A stretch of DNA of 64,000 bases from Isoetes taiwanensis. Lineage: Eukaryota > Streptophyta > Lycopodiopsida > Isoetales > Isoetaceae. The stretch covers positions 2,784,456-2,848,455 of the forward strand of contig JAJEKV010000102.1 in assembly GCA_021234155.1 (NCBI GenBank). Reading direction: 5' to 3'. The position numbers and the translations under genes were made by a program. Positions 37,227-48,729 of this stretch are shown one piece after another. The notes beneath the pieces are model-generated. The model saw nothing but the letters and a program-made list of their open reading frames with translations. It did not search any database and had not been told where the DNA came from. Within the stretch, counting starts at the first letter, position 1. Each line of letters opens with the position of its first letter.

Positions 37227-38778
37227 TGCCGTGGACGCTCAAACACAAGATACGCCCCGTGACGACATTGTAATCGCCACGCCACGCTGCGACACGCCAC
37301 CCCATTGACGGTACGCCAACGATAGCTGTGCAAGTAGCCCTAGGGGCAACTTACTAGAGGTTCATATATTATTAATGTGCACATGTGCACATTAATGAGG
37401 GCACACCTTTCCATGTTGGCATATTTTGCCACCTAGCCATTTAAGGCAGGGGCCCTTCCAATTATCCCACATGCCAAATTGGTAATTGGAAACCCTAGCC
37501 TAAACCCCCATGTCTATTTAGGGTAGGAAAACCCTAGCTTGCTAGTTTTTCGGCCCCATGTTTTAGAGCTCGGGCTTTTTTTGCCCCAGAGCCAAAACCG
37601 CCCCCCGTGACGCCGCCCAAGCCGTAACTGCGCCATCGGGCCTCGACCCGCCATTTCAAAGCAGGATGGTTGAACTCGTGTCGTGGGAGCTACTAAGGAT
37701 CAGGCATGTGGTCAATTTAATAGCTTAAACCGCCTTCTAGTCATAGAATCAGAGATTTAGACTATTAAATTGCCCATAGTAGCTATCTAGATCTTAGATT
37801 CGGACACTAACTAAAGAACCTAACTCTAGGATTAGATCTAGTTCTTTAGTTCTTCCGTGATGTATTTGGATGATGTATCTCCGCGGAACTCCTTGTATTG
37901 GGAAGGGGGTAGAGGCCCCAAAGCTTGTAGTTGATGCTCCTAGAGTAGCCCCTCTAGCACACCAGAGATTCGGCCCTGTACAAGAGCCACACCGGGTCAG
38001 GGGTGAAGGGGCCGACCGGCTAAGAAGGAGGCTCATGTCTCGACTTTGAACGATCCCCTCGGTGTGTAAAGCCTACCGGGGATCATTGTGACTAGGTCTA
38101 ATGGCTTACCACCGAAAAGCGGTAAGGCATGGGCTCGACACCGTGAAGTGGTGTACACTTTCCAAAGGGGTTCACTTGAACACGGGCAAGGGCCCTCTAG
38201 TCACCTTGAGTTAGCATGTAGATCTCCGAGGGGAGTGATCCCCACCCGCCCCATCGAACCGGGAGGATGAGACCTGTGAATAGCCCCTTCGGCTATGCAT
38301 CCGGGCTGGCTGGGGCCAGTCCCAACACTTTTCAGCCTACTCGCAAAGTGTGCACAGAGGGGCGGATGGAGTGGACAACCCTATGCCATGTTCTTATGCC
38401 AGCCAAATCCATTGCCATGAATTCTGGCCTCGCAACGTCTCCTGAGACCCAAGCCGCACCATCCTTTGAGTCTCGAGCCTGGGGTAGGATCCCCTATGTG
38501 ATGGGCCGACTTTGTCTATGCAGATATGAGGAGGACCATCCTTCAGATGGTCACCAGATGTTGATGTATGTGCTAACGACATGTATGTTTACGCCTGCCA
38601 GCCTAGGTAGGCCCCCGAGGGAGACGGGGTAGAATGACACCTTCACTCTTCCCACCTGAGACCAAGCACGGTGCAAAGGATATGTGGAGGGCCCTCAGAC
38701 GAAGATGGGGGCTGGTGTGGGGAAGAACTGCTTGTATACCTGTGAGTGCACCGTGATACTAGTAGGGGGGACGCCACA
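37227..38778 (+). mobile_element. 5' LTR of Ty3/gypsy element
   Basis: This 1.55-kb block aligns along its length with 48730-50296. Its right end is GCCACA next to a tRNA-Met-like primer site; its left end aligns with the TGTGACG start of the 3' LTR but is mutated. The copies differ by many small indels. Both contain a perfect 26-bp palindrome, here at 37371-37396. The LTR would supply promoter and polyadenylation signals for the element. Confidence 0.85.
37371..37396. promoter_or_regulatory. 26-bp perfect palindrome in the 5' LTR
   Basis: The half-site ATTAATGTGCACA is followed by its exact inverse. The same palindrome is intact in the 3' LTR at 48872-48897 although flanking sequence has diverged, which suggests it matters, for example as a dimer-bound site in U3. 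Confidence 0.75.
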
Positions 38779-38780
38779 AA

Positions 38781-38792
38781 GGGTATCAGGGC
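38781..38792 (+). promoter_or_regulatory. Primer binding site of the gypsy element
   Basis: GGGTATCAGGGC lies two bases inside the 5' LTR and differs at two positions from TGGTATCAGAGC, the plant initiator tRNA-Met primer site. It would prime minus-strand DNA synthesis. Confidence 0.8.
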
Positions 38793-39330
38793 AATGTTCT
38801 TGAGACCAAGAGCAAAGCACCCACCATGTTCCCTGAGTACTAACTTGATAGGATCCTCAAGCCTCGAGAAGTGGGAAAAATTTTTTCTCACCTTTGTAGT
38901 TATGCTAAGCTAGTAACAATTAAGGAATTGAATTTAACAAGATTAAAAAAGAATGAGCCAAAATTTTCCAGTGAGGTGGTCTCACACCGCTACCGTCGCA
39001 AAACTAACTTTTTGTTTTGAAGCGAGGCTAAGCTATGAGACATTGAGCCAAGAACACCAAAACATGATGAATTTGAGATAAATAAGGGGGTAAGGCTAAT
39101 TCTAAGGTAGGAATTAGTTAGAATAGCATGTTTTGATTACCTAAAACCCTAGAATGGGGAGTGAGATCTGACCGTACCACCTGGTCGCAAAACTAAACAT
39201 TAGTATTGGAACGAGGCGCAAGCCGTGAGACCAATAGGTAGAAAAAGTCCAAATAAGTATAAGTTTTAGATAAATTGGTGCCTTAGCATGTTAAACAGAG
39301 CAACTTGAGTTTTGACCTAAAATTTCAAGC

Positions 39331-39340
39331 TATAAATAGA
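39331..39340 (+). promoter_or_regulatory. Internal TATA box, leader unit 1
   Basis: TATAAATAG lies about 100 bp upstream of the ATG at 39441, a normal plant promoter distance. A matching copy lies in leader unit 2 at about 41262. It may drive a separate transcript. Confidence 0.45.
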
Positions 39341-39440
39341 TGTAGAACCCACTCATTTTTTTCGTCCAAGCCCTAGAAACCGCTTTCCCCCAACTTAGGC
39401 GATCTTTCTACGCTTTTATCCGATTGACGATCCGTAAAAC

Positions 39441-39503
39441 ATGGCCCGAACCAAACAGATCAAGAAGGAAGCTGCCGCCCAGGCGAAAACCACCAGCGCC
39501 TAA
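39441..39503 (+). CDS. Short ORF starting like histone H3 (MARTKQ)
   Basis: The ATG at 39441 opens a 20-codon ORF, MARTKQIKKEAAAQAKTTSA, ended by TAA. Its first six residues are identical to the histone H3 N-terminus, where K4 is modified and read by PHD and related domains; similarity beyond them is only general (K-, A- and T-rich). The same frame continues beyond the stop with IIRKMLRGEARKRGSSRTKS, so the original protein was probably longer and basic. It lies in the leader of a retroelement, about 100 bp after a TATA box. Whether it is translated is unknown; the match may be chance. Confidence 0.35.
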   Translation: MARTKQIKKEAAAQAKTTSA

Positions 39504-41261
39504 TCGGAGACAGAGATCATTCGGAAGATGCTTCGCGGAGAGGCTCGCAAGAGGGGGTCGTCACGGACGAAGAGCAAGACACCTCCGATTTGATCGATGT
39601 CTTCAACCGCCAGTGGAGGACGAGGCCACATCACCAAACCCATGGACGATTGAGACGAGGGGAGGTGTATGAAGAAATAGAGCGAGATCCCACAAAACAG
39701 AACAAGCGATGAGCAAGTGACAGTTTGGAGCCGCCGGAGGTAAAGTGCATCTTAGAAGATTCATCAGAAATACGAAATGCTAAGAGAAGGGAGGACAAAA
39801 AGAGGAAAAGGAAGGAGGAGGAGGAAAAAAGGCAGCAGAAGAAAAGAAGAAAGCAAAAGGGAAGTTCGTGGGTCGGGCATAAGGAGAACAAAGGATCGCC
39901 CGCCAAGGAAGAGGCCAACCCCAACATTATCATCAAGGAGCGGCAACCCGACGAACCCCAAACCCTTCCGACGACTCTTTCCGATGGGGACTTCAACCCT
40001 AACGCCTGCAGGTGGAAGCTCTTCCAAGAACCTGTGTGACGAAAGCAAGAAGTACCCGAAAGCAGCCTAAGACCGAAAGCAACCCAAAGAAGACCAAGTG
40101 CGTAAGCCCCCGAGTACCCGCTCGATGGGATAGAAAGAAGCAACCACGACCCGCCCGGAAGCCTACGCCACCGGCTGTGGTGAAGATTTATGAGAGAAAG
40201 ATGAGGAGCACGAGGCCTACATGAAGAAATGGGAGGCCTATAACAAATATTATGAAGAAAACAGAGTTAAGTTCATCGAGGAGGGCGCACTAACCAAGCA
40301 AAGAAACCTTAAGGCCGCCACCACCGGCCTGTTCCAAGGTTCCCAAGCCGCCACCCGTGAAGAAAGCGGATAGGAAGGAGGTAGAGAGAAGAGCGTTAAG
40401 GAGATTAGACACTTCCCGCAGCCTTCGGGTCTCCTAATCCCCCGTGCCCCTTCGCTTCTGGGTTGGTGCGCAGGAAGTTATGTGTGCCTATAGAATGACA
40501 CTTTAGAGTCTTGACGAGTATACCGCCGGCAATGCAAGAGGCGGTCGAGGCAAAGATAGTGCAACACTTTGAAGATTCAACAGCCTGCACTATCCACGCC
40601 AAGCTGGTAACCTTGATGCGACAAGACATGAGTCTTGCGACCCGCATTAAGGAGAACGCCTTAGAAACTTTTTGTTGTAAATAATTAAAATTTTGTAATA
40701 TAGAGCAATTTTGTCTACCTTGATGACATAAACTTGAGTAATTAGAGCAAATTAATAAGTTTTAGCTTTTATTTCAGTGAAATAGACATTTGGGAGCCGA
40801 GAGACATGATGTTCACACCGTACCTGTCGCGAAAAACAAAAAGTTAGATTGAAGCGAGAGGCTAAGCCGCGGAGACCTCGCCCAAACTTGACCAAAATAC
40901 CCAAATCGACCAAATAAGGGGTCGATTCTCGCTTAATTTGATGAGCCCATCACCCTTACACCATTAGTTTACCCAAATTGGACACCTTTAATCAAAATGG
41001 GACTGATGTTCACCGCTACCGTCAAGAAAACAAAAAGTTAGGATTGAAGCGAGGGCTAAGTCCGGGAGACCTCTTACCACCTCTTCACTGTGACTTGTTA
41101 AAGTCACCTTCAACCCATCGTGATAGCATCTTTTAGGTAACCTAGCCTTGTTCAAGCATCTCCTATAGTCCTCAAACTCCTATTTTGACCTCGAGATAAG
41201 TTAGAATCACCCAATCCTAGGAAATTTTCAAGTCATCCAAAATTAGGGTTTTCCCCTTTTC

Positions 41262-41270
41262 TATAAATAG
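41262..41270 (+). promoter_or_regulatory. Internal TATA box, leader unit 2
   Basis: TATAAATAG recurs here, about 120 bp upstream of an ATG at 41384 that opens MATSDFQRWYKYKYAGPK before a stop. The layout repeats that of leader unit 1. Confidence 0.45.
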
Positions 41271-43215
41271 ACCCCTCATTTCTGAGATAGCACCCTACAA
41301 ATCGTCTCCTGCCTTTCTAGCCGATTTCCCAACTCCCCGAGGTATTTTGCAACCGCTTGTTACCCTCTTCCCGCAATTAATCAATGGCAACTTCTGATTT
41401 CCAGAGATGGTACAAATACAAATATGCCGGGCCGAAATGACGCCGACCAAATCTTCCAGATCTTCAGAAGGAGGTAGACGCCCAAGCAACCTTGCACGCA
41501 CCCCAGCCTTATAGTAGAGTCCTCGACCGAAGTTTCAAGCTAGGGTAGAACCAAAGACTAGTGCAACTCCTTTATGTAGGGATATTTTGTTCCTAGACAG
41601 CCCCTCGCAAAAGATTAGACGATGTCCCTAACATCGCCAAATACCACAAACAAAGCACACCGCGACACTCGAGCCAATGGTCCTAATCACAACAGTGACC
41701 AAGTACTTCTTTCAACACCGCCTCGGCAATCTTTTCACCCACCGCCGAGAACATCGGGGAAACCTCCATTCCCCCATGGACGAGATCCACAGCCGCCAGG
41801 CAAGCAGTAACAACGGCCCCTCACACGCATCGTAATGAAGAGCAGGAAGGGAAGGAAGAAGACTCCGATGAACAGAACTGAGGAGGAGGAAGACGATGTT
41901 GAGCTCGACCTAGCAGAGAGGAGCAGCGACAAGCGGAGCGAGAGTGGCAAGACTCTCGAAAGAAGCCGGCAGACTCGTAGTCGCCAGCCCCCAAGTTAGG
42001 CATCACAAGCCTAGCTCCCATTATAATCCAAGGTGAGGAGTTTCTCTTCCTAAGTTTACATTCAAAACCTCCCTGAGTGCGTGGGAAAGGGAGTAATGAC
42101 CAAGAGTTGCTGCACCAACTCCAAGAATGTGACTTGACGATTCATCGTCCCGAGGAGAGTCCGACTTCCTCCAAGTAAGGGAAGCCGACACTTACACTCG
42201 AGAGTTTACCTCCGACATCCAAGCCTACAAAGAACATCAGGCGATCATGGAGGCGCATAAGGCCGAGAACAAGCTACCGACGGAGGAAGAGTTCCTTGCT
42301 CTCCGTGAACGATGGGGATCCGCCATGCGCGACCTCAAACATCCTAACCAAGCAAGCTCGCCCCAGCATCTCCCCTAGATAGGACAGCGACCACCGTGGA
42401 GGGCTTCAAAGAACGCCGTGACTACAGGAGCTCACCACGCGGAGGTTGATGATTTCGAAGCGCATACGTAGCTGGATACCGAAATAGGTCCGACTCCATC
42501 TTTTAACGACAATTGTGTCATTACGCTATTACCTCGCCATTGCCGATGGATGGAAGAATAGCGGTTATCCACCGCAAATTCACCCCCGTGAGGCGCAGGA
42601 AGGAGTATCGCTGATTGCACTCTCGTGATTCGGCAGCATGCACGGCTCCCTTAACACCGCAGTATGCAACTCGTAAAAGAGCGTAGCACTCGACGCCTTC
42701 GACCTGGCCATACCTTAGCGGGTAAAAGTAAGACTGCCGGGTGACAAAGAAATTATACCTCCCACCGCGTAATAGAAGATTTAGCAAGAGCATTGCCAGG
42801 TGGATCTCCAGCCAATGTTCTAGGAACTTGGGCCATTCAAAGGGGGGAATGCTCAAGTGAAAAGTTCCTGGAGGATAATCCATCTTACCGCATCAACGTA
42901 AATGATTAGCAAAGAGTTGCAAGTTCTTGTATTAGTGTAATATAAAATATAAATATAACATTCTCTTGCACTATAAATGTTTTGTTGATATATTTTGTAT
43001 CCCCTCAACCATGCCAACAAACATAAATAAAGCAAGAAAGCAAGGAAAACTAACCATGTAGATATGAACCACTTGTGTATGCAGCTAGAGGCCCGAAAGC
43101 AGGAGAACGATTAACCGCGGGAACTTACAGGGAACAGAGCCCGCCTTCAGCCACTACCGCAAGAAACCCGCTTGAAGAATTTGGACAAATGACCCCGTAA
43201 GAAGAAATATCGCAA

Positions 43216-44455
43216 ATGAGGACGGACCTCGAAAGGATAAAGGCTTTGCTAGCCGCACAAGCAGGAGCAGGTTCGGTGGTAACGCCAACCGCCAGAAGCA
43301 TCAGCTCTGGAGAAACGTGTAGAGACAAGAAGAGGAGCAAGAGAGGAAGGTCCCCACCGGAACCTCCGACTAAGCTCGGGGATCTGACTGATTCGAGGAA
43401 GAAGAAGAGCGTAACCAAGTCCGGAAAGGTATCTAAAGGCAGAGGAACCACCCGAGGGACTACAAAGGGACACAAGAACCCCCACCGTAAGAAAGTAGAC
43501 TCGTGATTGGGAAATGTTTGAAGGCCGTGAAGCTCGAGCAATTTCGTGCAAAAACAGCGTCGTGCATGGAGGCAGAGGCTCATTTTGACGAGATGAGCGA
43601 ATAACGGCAATGCCTATGGTATGAAGGATAAGGATAAAGGCGTGGTGGCAACAAATAACCCGGCGAGCAAAGACGATTTGGTGGAAGGGCTATGCCAAGG
43701 CTCATGGTTTAAGCAGGACGCTTGTGTGTTCAAGAAGTTTGCTAAAGCCTTCAAGCGCCATTACGCCCCAAGAGAGCACAAGTCCAAGATGATGCAAAGA
43801 AGCTCTGTGTTGCAAAGAAGGCAACAAGTCAAGACATTTAAATACACAGAGGAATTTATGAGGCTAAGGTCAGATGTGCCAAAGTTAGGGAGAGAAGCAC
43901 GCAGGGAAAGCTACATTGAAGGTCCGAATGAGGAGATCCCAAGTTTGTAAGGGCAATAAACCCAAGAACAAAGACGTAAGGAGTCCAAGGCAATAAGTTT
44001 GCAAGGAACAGGACCTCGTAATAGTGGGCAGAGGCAGCAAAGATTACCAAGATAGGCAAAGGCAAAGAAAGGCCAGCCCGAGAACAAACCAACCCCAGAC
44101 TGGCCTAGAGCCCCATATAGTGGCAATCAAGGGAAGCAGCCAGGAGAAGAAGGTGTATCTTTCAAAGACAAACGTGAAGGGTCAAGCTACTCCAAAGCCG
44201 TATGAAGCCTTTCTGCAGGCCATGCCCAAGGAGAAGAGACAGGAGTGCATAGAAAAGCAGCTTTGCTTCAGGTGTTTCCAGCCAGGCCATAGGACAGCGA
44301 ACTGCCCATATGTCATGAGTGCAGCGCTAGCAGAGTTGGGAGATTGGGACACCCTGTCTGACGACGACGGCGAGGAGGCCCGCGACTACATTCAGGGTGA
44401 GTGTCATATCTTTGCCGCAATAGATACAGAAAGCAAGCAGAGAGAGCCAAGATAA
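43216..44455 (+). pseudogene. gag of the gypsy element (frameshifted)
   Basis: Three overlapping frames carry gag features. At 43216-43506 the start reads MRTDLERIKALLAAQAGAGS, a helical N-terminus. At 43621-43950 the capsid-type region includes FKRHYAPREH and TFKYTEEFMRLRSDVPKLGR, typical of the retrotransposon gag family. At 44024-44455 a basic linker leads to the zinc knuckle CFRCFQPGHRTANC (44264-44305), a proper C-x2-C-x4-H-x4-C. Gag would form the particle and bind element RNA. Frame changes between the segments mean no intact gag is encoded. The pol domains follow in the normal order. Confidence 0.8.
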
Positions 44456-44469
44456 AGTAATTTCCACAA

Positions 44470-45060
44470 AGGGGAAAGGCCAAGGCCAAGTCATTTATAG
44501 TCCCTGATAGATTCTGAAGTAGCCATAACTTTCAGATCTCCGTAATGGTTCAAATGTTGAAGTTGAAACCATTAAAGTCAAAGCCAAGGCCCGTTGTCTT
44601 AGCAAGTGGAGCAGTAAGGCAGACGGCAGGTAAAAGAATCAACTTTGACATCGACTTGCCGGGGATTAAGATCCAGATGGGGGCAGAATAATGGGCATTG
44701 GCAAGTACGACTTGATAATAGGTATGGAGTACCTTGGACCAGCAGGGGCCATTATTGATTGTGGAGTTTAAAGGTGACCTTCCCAACACCCGACGGCAAG
44801 ATCATTGAGATAGCAGGTAAAGAAGTTGTTCCCATCATGCAGTGCATGTCTTCTAAATGGCTGTTCAAGTGCATCAAGAGTGAGCAAGTAGCATACATCT
44901 TCAAGCTTGAGATTAGTGAGCCGGAATTGGAAGGAAGCAAAAAGACAAGATGTCAGCAAAGAAGTTGCCGAGGCAAATAGCTAAGTTGATCACGGAGTTC
45001 CACGATCTCTTTCCAGATGAGATCAAGCAGCCCTCCTTATAGGGGAGTCGAAAAGCAGAT
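44470..45060 (+). pseudogene. Protease region of gypsy pol
   Basis: After the zinc knuckle, frames contain KPLKSKPRPVVLASGAVRQT and INFDIDLPGIKIQMGAE, which resemble the retropepsin stretch after the catalytic aspartate. The DSGA-type active site is expected near 44505 but is damaged (ATTCTGAAGTAGCC). The protease would cut the gag-pol polyprotein. Stops and frameshifts make it inactive. Confidence 0.55.
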
Positions 45061-45760
45061 AGCACTCAACCAGAACAAAGCCCACAAGCAAGGCTCCATA
45101 TAGAATGACAACACAGGAGTTGTCGGAGCTAAAGAAGCAGCCATTGTGGAGCCGCCGACCTAGGTTTCATTAGACCTAGTGTCTCGCCATTTGGAGCGCC
45201 TCATTCTTTTTGTCAAGAAGAAGGATGGATCTTTGAGGATGCATAGACTATAGACAGCTGAATAAGCACACCATTAAGAACAAGTATGCTTTCCAAGATC
45301 GATGACTTGATGGATCAGCTTCAAGGAGCAAAGATCTTCCAAAATCGACTTAAGGTCAGGTTATCATCGATAAGGATAAAGGAGGAGGATATCCACAAGA
45401 CCACCTTCAGACGCCAGATGGGCATTATGAGTTCACGTGATGCCTTTCGCTTATCAAATGCCCCCGCAACGCTCATGAGGCTCATGAACGATATCTTCGT
45501 GGGGAGTTCCCCGGACACCTTTGTGATTGTTTTCTTTGACGACATTTTGGTGTATAGCAGATCCCTTGAAGAGCACGCGGCAACACTTTGAGAAGGGTGC
45601 TAGAGAAGTTGAGGAGACACCGGGCCACGCCAAGTTGTCATGCCACTTCGCAATAGAGAAGGTGGAATACCTTGGTCATGTGATCTCTGCGGAAGGCATC
45701 TCTCGACCCCGCCAAGATTGAAGCAATGATTCAAAGGGCTGGCTACCAAGAATGTGCACG
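45060..45760 (+). pseudogene. Reverse transcriptase of gypsy pol
   Basis: The region around 45260-45590 reads KIDDLMDQLQGAKIFQ, then FRLSNAPATLMRLMNDIF, then FVIVFFDDILVYSRSLEEHA. FFDD stands at the catalytic YxDD site and is an accepted form in Ty3/gypsy enzymes. The next block reads KVEYLGHVISAEGISR. These are the palm and thumb of the reverse transcriptase that copies element RNA to DNA. Several frame changes are needed, so the copy is dead. Order gag-protease-RT-RNaseH-integrase shows Ty3/gypsy rather than copia. Confidence 0.85.
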
Positions 45761-46320
45761 AGGTCTAAGTTTTCTGGCCTAGCGGTACTACAGAAGTTCA
45801 GAAAGAACTTTGCTAAGATAGCAGCCCCGTTAACAGACCTAACGAGGGCAGAGAAGGTGAAAGATTGGGTAGAGCATTGGCACAAGAAAGCCCAAAAGGG
45901 GTTTGAATTGTTGAAGGAAGCTTTAACAACAGCCCCAGTCTTAACCCTGCCGGACCCGGAGAAGGATAAGCTTGTAGCAACAGATGCGAGTAAGATAGCT
46001 ACAGGTGCAGTGCTTATGCAAGAAGAACGTGTGGTAGCGTATGATTCCAGGAAGATGAACGACGCCGAGACGCGCTACCCAACGCACGATCAGGAGTTGC
46101 TTGCAGTTGTCAGGGCATTAAGAATATGGAGGCACTATCTCTTGGGAAGGAAGTTCCAATTGATACCCACCATCGAGCCTCCAATATGTATTCACGCAAC
46201 CACACCTCAATCTGAGGCAGCGGAGATGGATGGAGTTCCTCGAAGAATATGACTTTGATATAGTCTACAAGCCGGGGAAGCTCAATGTGGTAGCAGATGC
46301 GCTTTCAAGGCACCCCCTGA
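45752..46320 (+). pseudogene. RNase H region of gypsy pol
   Basis: The frame 45752-46252 reads KFRKNFAKIAAPLTDLTR, then LPDPEKDKLVATDASKIATG (the first catalytic aspartate is in ATDAS), then YDSRKMNDAETRYPTHDQEL and LLAVVRALRIWRHYLLGRKF. A frame change then gives [20 protein letters not shown] and LSRHP, the usual end of the connection to integrase. It would degrade the RNA strand during reverse transcription. Confidence 0.85.
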
Positions 46321-46479
46321 CAACTAGAGTGCATTGCAACGCAATTTCAACGCCTCCAAATGACTTTGGTAAGAAGATTGAAGAGTCCTGCCAACGGATG
46401 TGGATTTCGTGGAAGTATGGGCAAGCCTCTCTAAGGAGGCTAGAACAGATAAAGAGCGGGAGGCCTTCAAGCATTATAA

Positions 46480-47440
46480 GAAGGAAGGCAACCTTGTTAT
46501 ACCATAAGAACAAGTTGTGCGCATCCGAATCATCAGGTGTAAGGAAGTTGATCCTCCACGACACGCACACAACAGCCCAATAGCTGGTCATGCGATTCAT
46601 GAAAACATATTTCAAAGTGCGCAGCAGCCTATTATTGGCCAGAATGAAGAAGCAAATAGCTCGCTACATCAAGGAATGTCAGCTTTATGCCAGCAGACGA
46701 AGGCGGAGCAGCTTCAATTCCAGGGGGCATTAGAGCCATTAGCGGTGCCAAACGCTAAGTGGGAGGTAATCAAGCATGGACTTCATCACGGGACTCCTAA
46801 GAAAGCGAGAGGCAAGGATGCCTTGATGGTAGTGGTCGACAAGTTGTCAAAGATGGCACATTTTGTGCCTTTGCAGACCACAGATACAGCCTATGGATAC
46901 AAAGAAAGCTCTTCACCAAAGAGATCTTCGGGCTTCATGGCATGCCAAGGGAGATTATCTCCGGACGGGGATCGAAGTTCATGAGTGCCTTTGGCAAGAC
47001 CTCTTTCGCGACGATTCGCACCAAGCTATCCATGAGTGGGGCAGTATCATCCCTCGGACGGATGGCCAAACGGAGCGGACCAACAGGATCTTAGAAGACA
47101 TGCTACTTAAACTATGTCGGAATAAGCAAAGTATGTGGGAAGAATTCATTCACTTGGTGGAGTTTGCATACAATAGCACCAAGCAGAATCGTCCCAAATG
47201 TCGCCATTTATGATCAATTATGGCTATCGGTGCCTAACCTGCATTACTTTGGCACAACCCGTGTCAAAAGTAGAAGTTTCAGCCAGATGTTGGCCGATAT
47301 CAGCAGCCTCGTGGAAGAAGTTCGAGGTTATCCGCTAGCGCAAGAAGTCATCGAAGAGCATCACCGACAAGCATCGAACGGTCGAGAGAGTTCAAAGTTG
47401 GAGATGATGTATGGCTCAAGATAAAAGTGAAGCAGGAAGC
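46480..47440 (+). pseudogene. Integrase of gypsy pol
   Basis: The zinc-binding part is recognised by ILHDTHT and a second histidine region, then a cysteine pair around 46680-46700. The catalytic core follows in pieces: KKARGKDALMVVVDKLSKMA and HFVPLQTTDTA near 46795-46890, SGRGSKF-like sequence near 46960, and RTDGQTERTNRILEDMLLKL near 47055-47115, with the catalytic glutamate in the QTERTN block. Next comes WEEFIHLVEFAYNS. Frameshifts separate most of these. Integrase would insert the DNA copy into the host genome. Confidence 0.85.
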
Positions 47441-47539
47441 TCGGGATTGGCAATTGCAAGAAGCTTGCTCCAAGGTGGGCTGGACCCTTCGAATAATCAA
47501 GAGAGTAGGTAATCAATCCTACAAGTTGGAATTGCCAAA

Positions 47540-47850
47540 GACACCTAAAGATTCATAAGGTCTTCCACGTGAGTTTGTTGAAGAAGCATACTCCAAACCC
47601 GGACGAAGTCTTGGACACTCAACGTTGTTGGAAATGACGGAGGAGCAAGCGTTGAAATAGTTCCGTAAATGATTCTTGATAAAGCTTTCAAGAAGACAAG
47701 GAGGTCGAATTCTCCAATACTTGGTCAAGTGGAAACACTTGCTGCTGGAAGACGCCACGGGTACTTAAGAAAGATTTAGTAAAAGCAAGCACCCACAATT
47801 TATGGAGCAATGGGACTGCAAGGTCATCTCCAAGAAATCGGCTCGTGCAT
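47540..47850 (+). pseudogene. Integrase C-terminus with chromodomain-like end
   Basis: After the integrase core, fragments read HVSLLKKH, then ILQYLVKWKHLLLEDAT, which matches the core of integrase chromodomains (YLVKWKG...EDATWE), followed by a QFMEQW-like tail. Chromodomains of this type in chromoviruses help direct integration to chromatin with particular histone marks. Frames are broken. The call rests on the short LVKWK and EDAT motifs and their position. Confidence 0.7.
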
Positions 47851-47859
47851 GTCGCATTT

Positions 47860-48716
47860 GTGTAGGTTAATTCTTGTATAGATTAATCTATGCATGCAAC
47901 CTATGCTTGGTAGGGTCGCATCGTTGTCACCGATGATGGGACCACTACGGTGATCTCTAGGGCGTGGTGTAATGTCAATGTAGGCATGACCGCGTTTCCG
48001 CTTGGGCGACAGTGGAAGGTAGATTAGAAAGTCTACCGTCTCCCTTAAGTAGAGACGACCTCGAGAGAAAAGAGGTCATTAAGGAATGCATTGATAGGGA
48101 AAGCACCTTTAGCCCCATATATGCTTTGATAGGAGGAATCCATCCTTCACGCCCCCACGTGAGAAGGATATCCTCCACGCTGGGCAACTAGAGGTGTAGG
48201 CATGAGTGGCATATAGGCATATAGGCGCTGTCTCCACGGCCATTATGGAAGATTCATCCCCTTCCTATGCCGGGAGATTAGCCATGCATTCATGTAGATA
48301 GGTGGGGTGGTCACCATATAACCAAAAATTTTAATTAATAATTAATGGTACTAACGTAGTGTCGACACAGAGGCCAAGAAAGCGCCCTAGAGGAGGAAGA
48401 AGGAGGTCGAAGACTAAGACTTGCAACACAAATTTTGTTGGAATGTGTTGCAAGGAATCAAGGGTACCTCGAACGTTAATTTTTAAAACTTTGATAAACT
48501 TAATAGTAATGTTAAGGGAATGTTGGAGTAATCTGTTAGTAATGTTGTGAATTGACAAGTTATTTTATAATATAATAATGTGATAAAAGTATTACCTTAA
48601 GGTAATCGTGATAAGCATGTAAGTGTTATAGTAGTATATCGTATGCATCAGGTTGATTGCAGGTTAGGTAAATCCCAAGGTGGGGAGAACCACGATGCTG
48701 CGGACAGCATCATTTC
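47860..48716 (+). mobile_element. Gypsy 3' noncoding region
   Basis: Between pol and the polypurine tract there is no conserved domain. A short arginine-rich frame (48359-48550) includes RPRKRPRGGRRRSKTKTCN but has no recognised family. Confidence 0.5.
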
Positions 48717-48729
48717 AAGGTGGGGAGAA
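48717..48729 (+). promoter_or_regulatory. Polypurine tract
   Basis: AAGGTGGGGAGAA lies directly before the TGTGACG start of the 3' LTR. The position and purine run are those of the plus-strand primer. A similar AAGGTGGGGAGAA occurs about 40 bp upstream (near 48677). Confidence 0.8.

Larger units (their letters stand above)
38960..43100 (+). mobile_element. Long gypsy leader with a duplicated unit
   Basis: About 4 kb separate the primer site from gag. A 75-bp motif, with CACCGCTACCGTCGC near its start and AAGCGAGGCTAAGC near its end, occurs four times: about 38968, 39161, 40800 and 41000. The four form two pairs about 195 bp apart, and the pairs are about 1.84 kb apart. Each pair is followed by TATAAATAG (about 39332 and 41262) and then a short ORF. 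Charged, lysine-rich open frames follow: 39725-40039 contains EDKKRKRKEEEEKRQQKKRR, and about 42181-42378 reads EADTYTREFTSDIQAYKEHQ. These may be remnants of an extra leader protein; no family is recognised. Confidence 0.65.

Noticed and set aside
39631-40143. Minus-strand open frame of 170 codons with hydrophobic stretches
   Set aside because: It is the complement of a lysine- and glutamate-rich stretch in the gypsy leader; apparent membrane helices come from reading AAG/GAG-rich DNA in reverse.
43125-43610. Minus-strand open frame of 161 codons
   Set aside because: It is the shadow of the gag region on the plus strand, which fits the order of the gypsy element.
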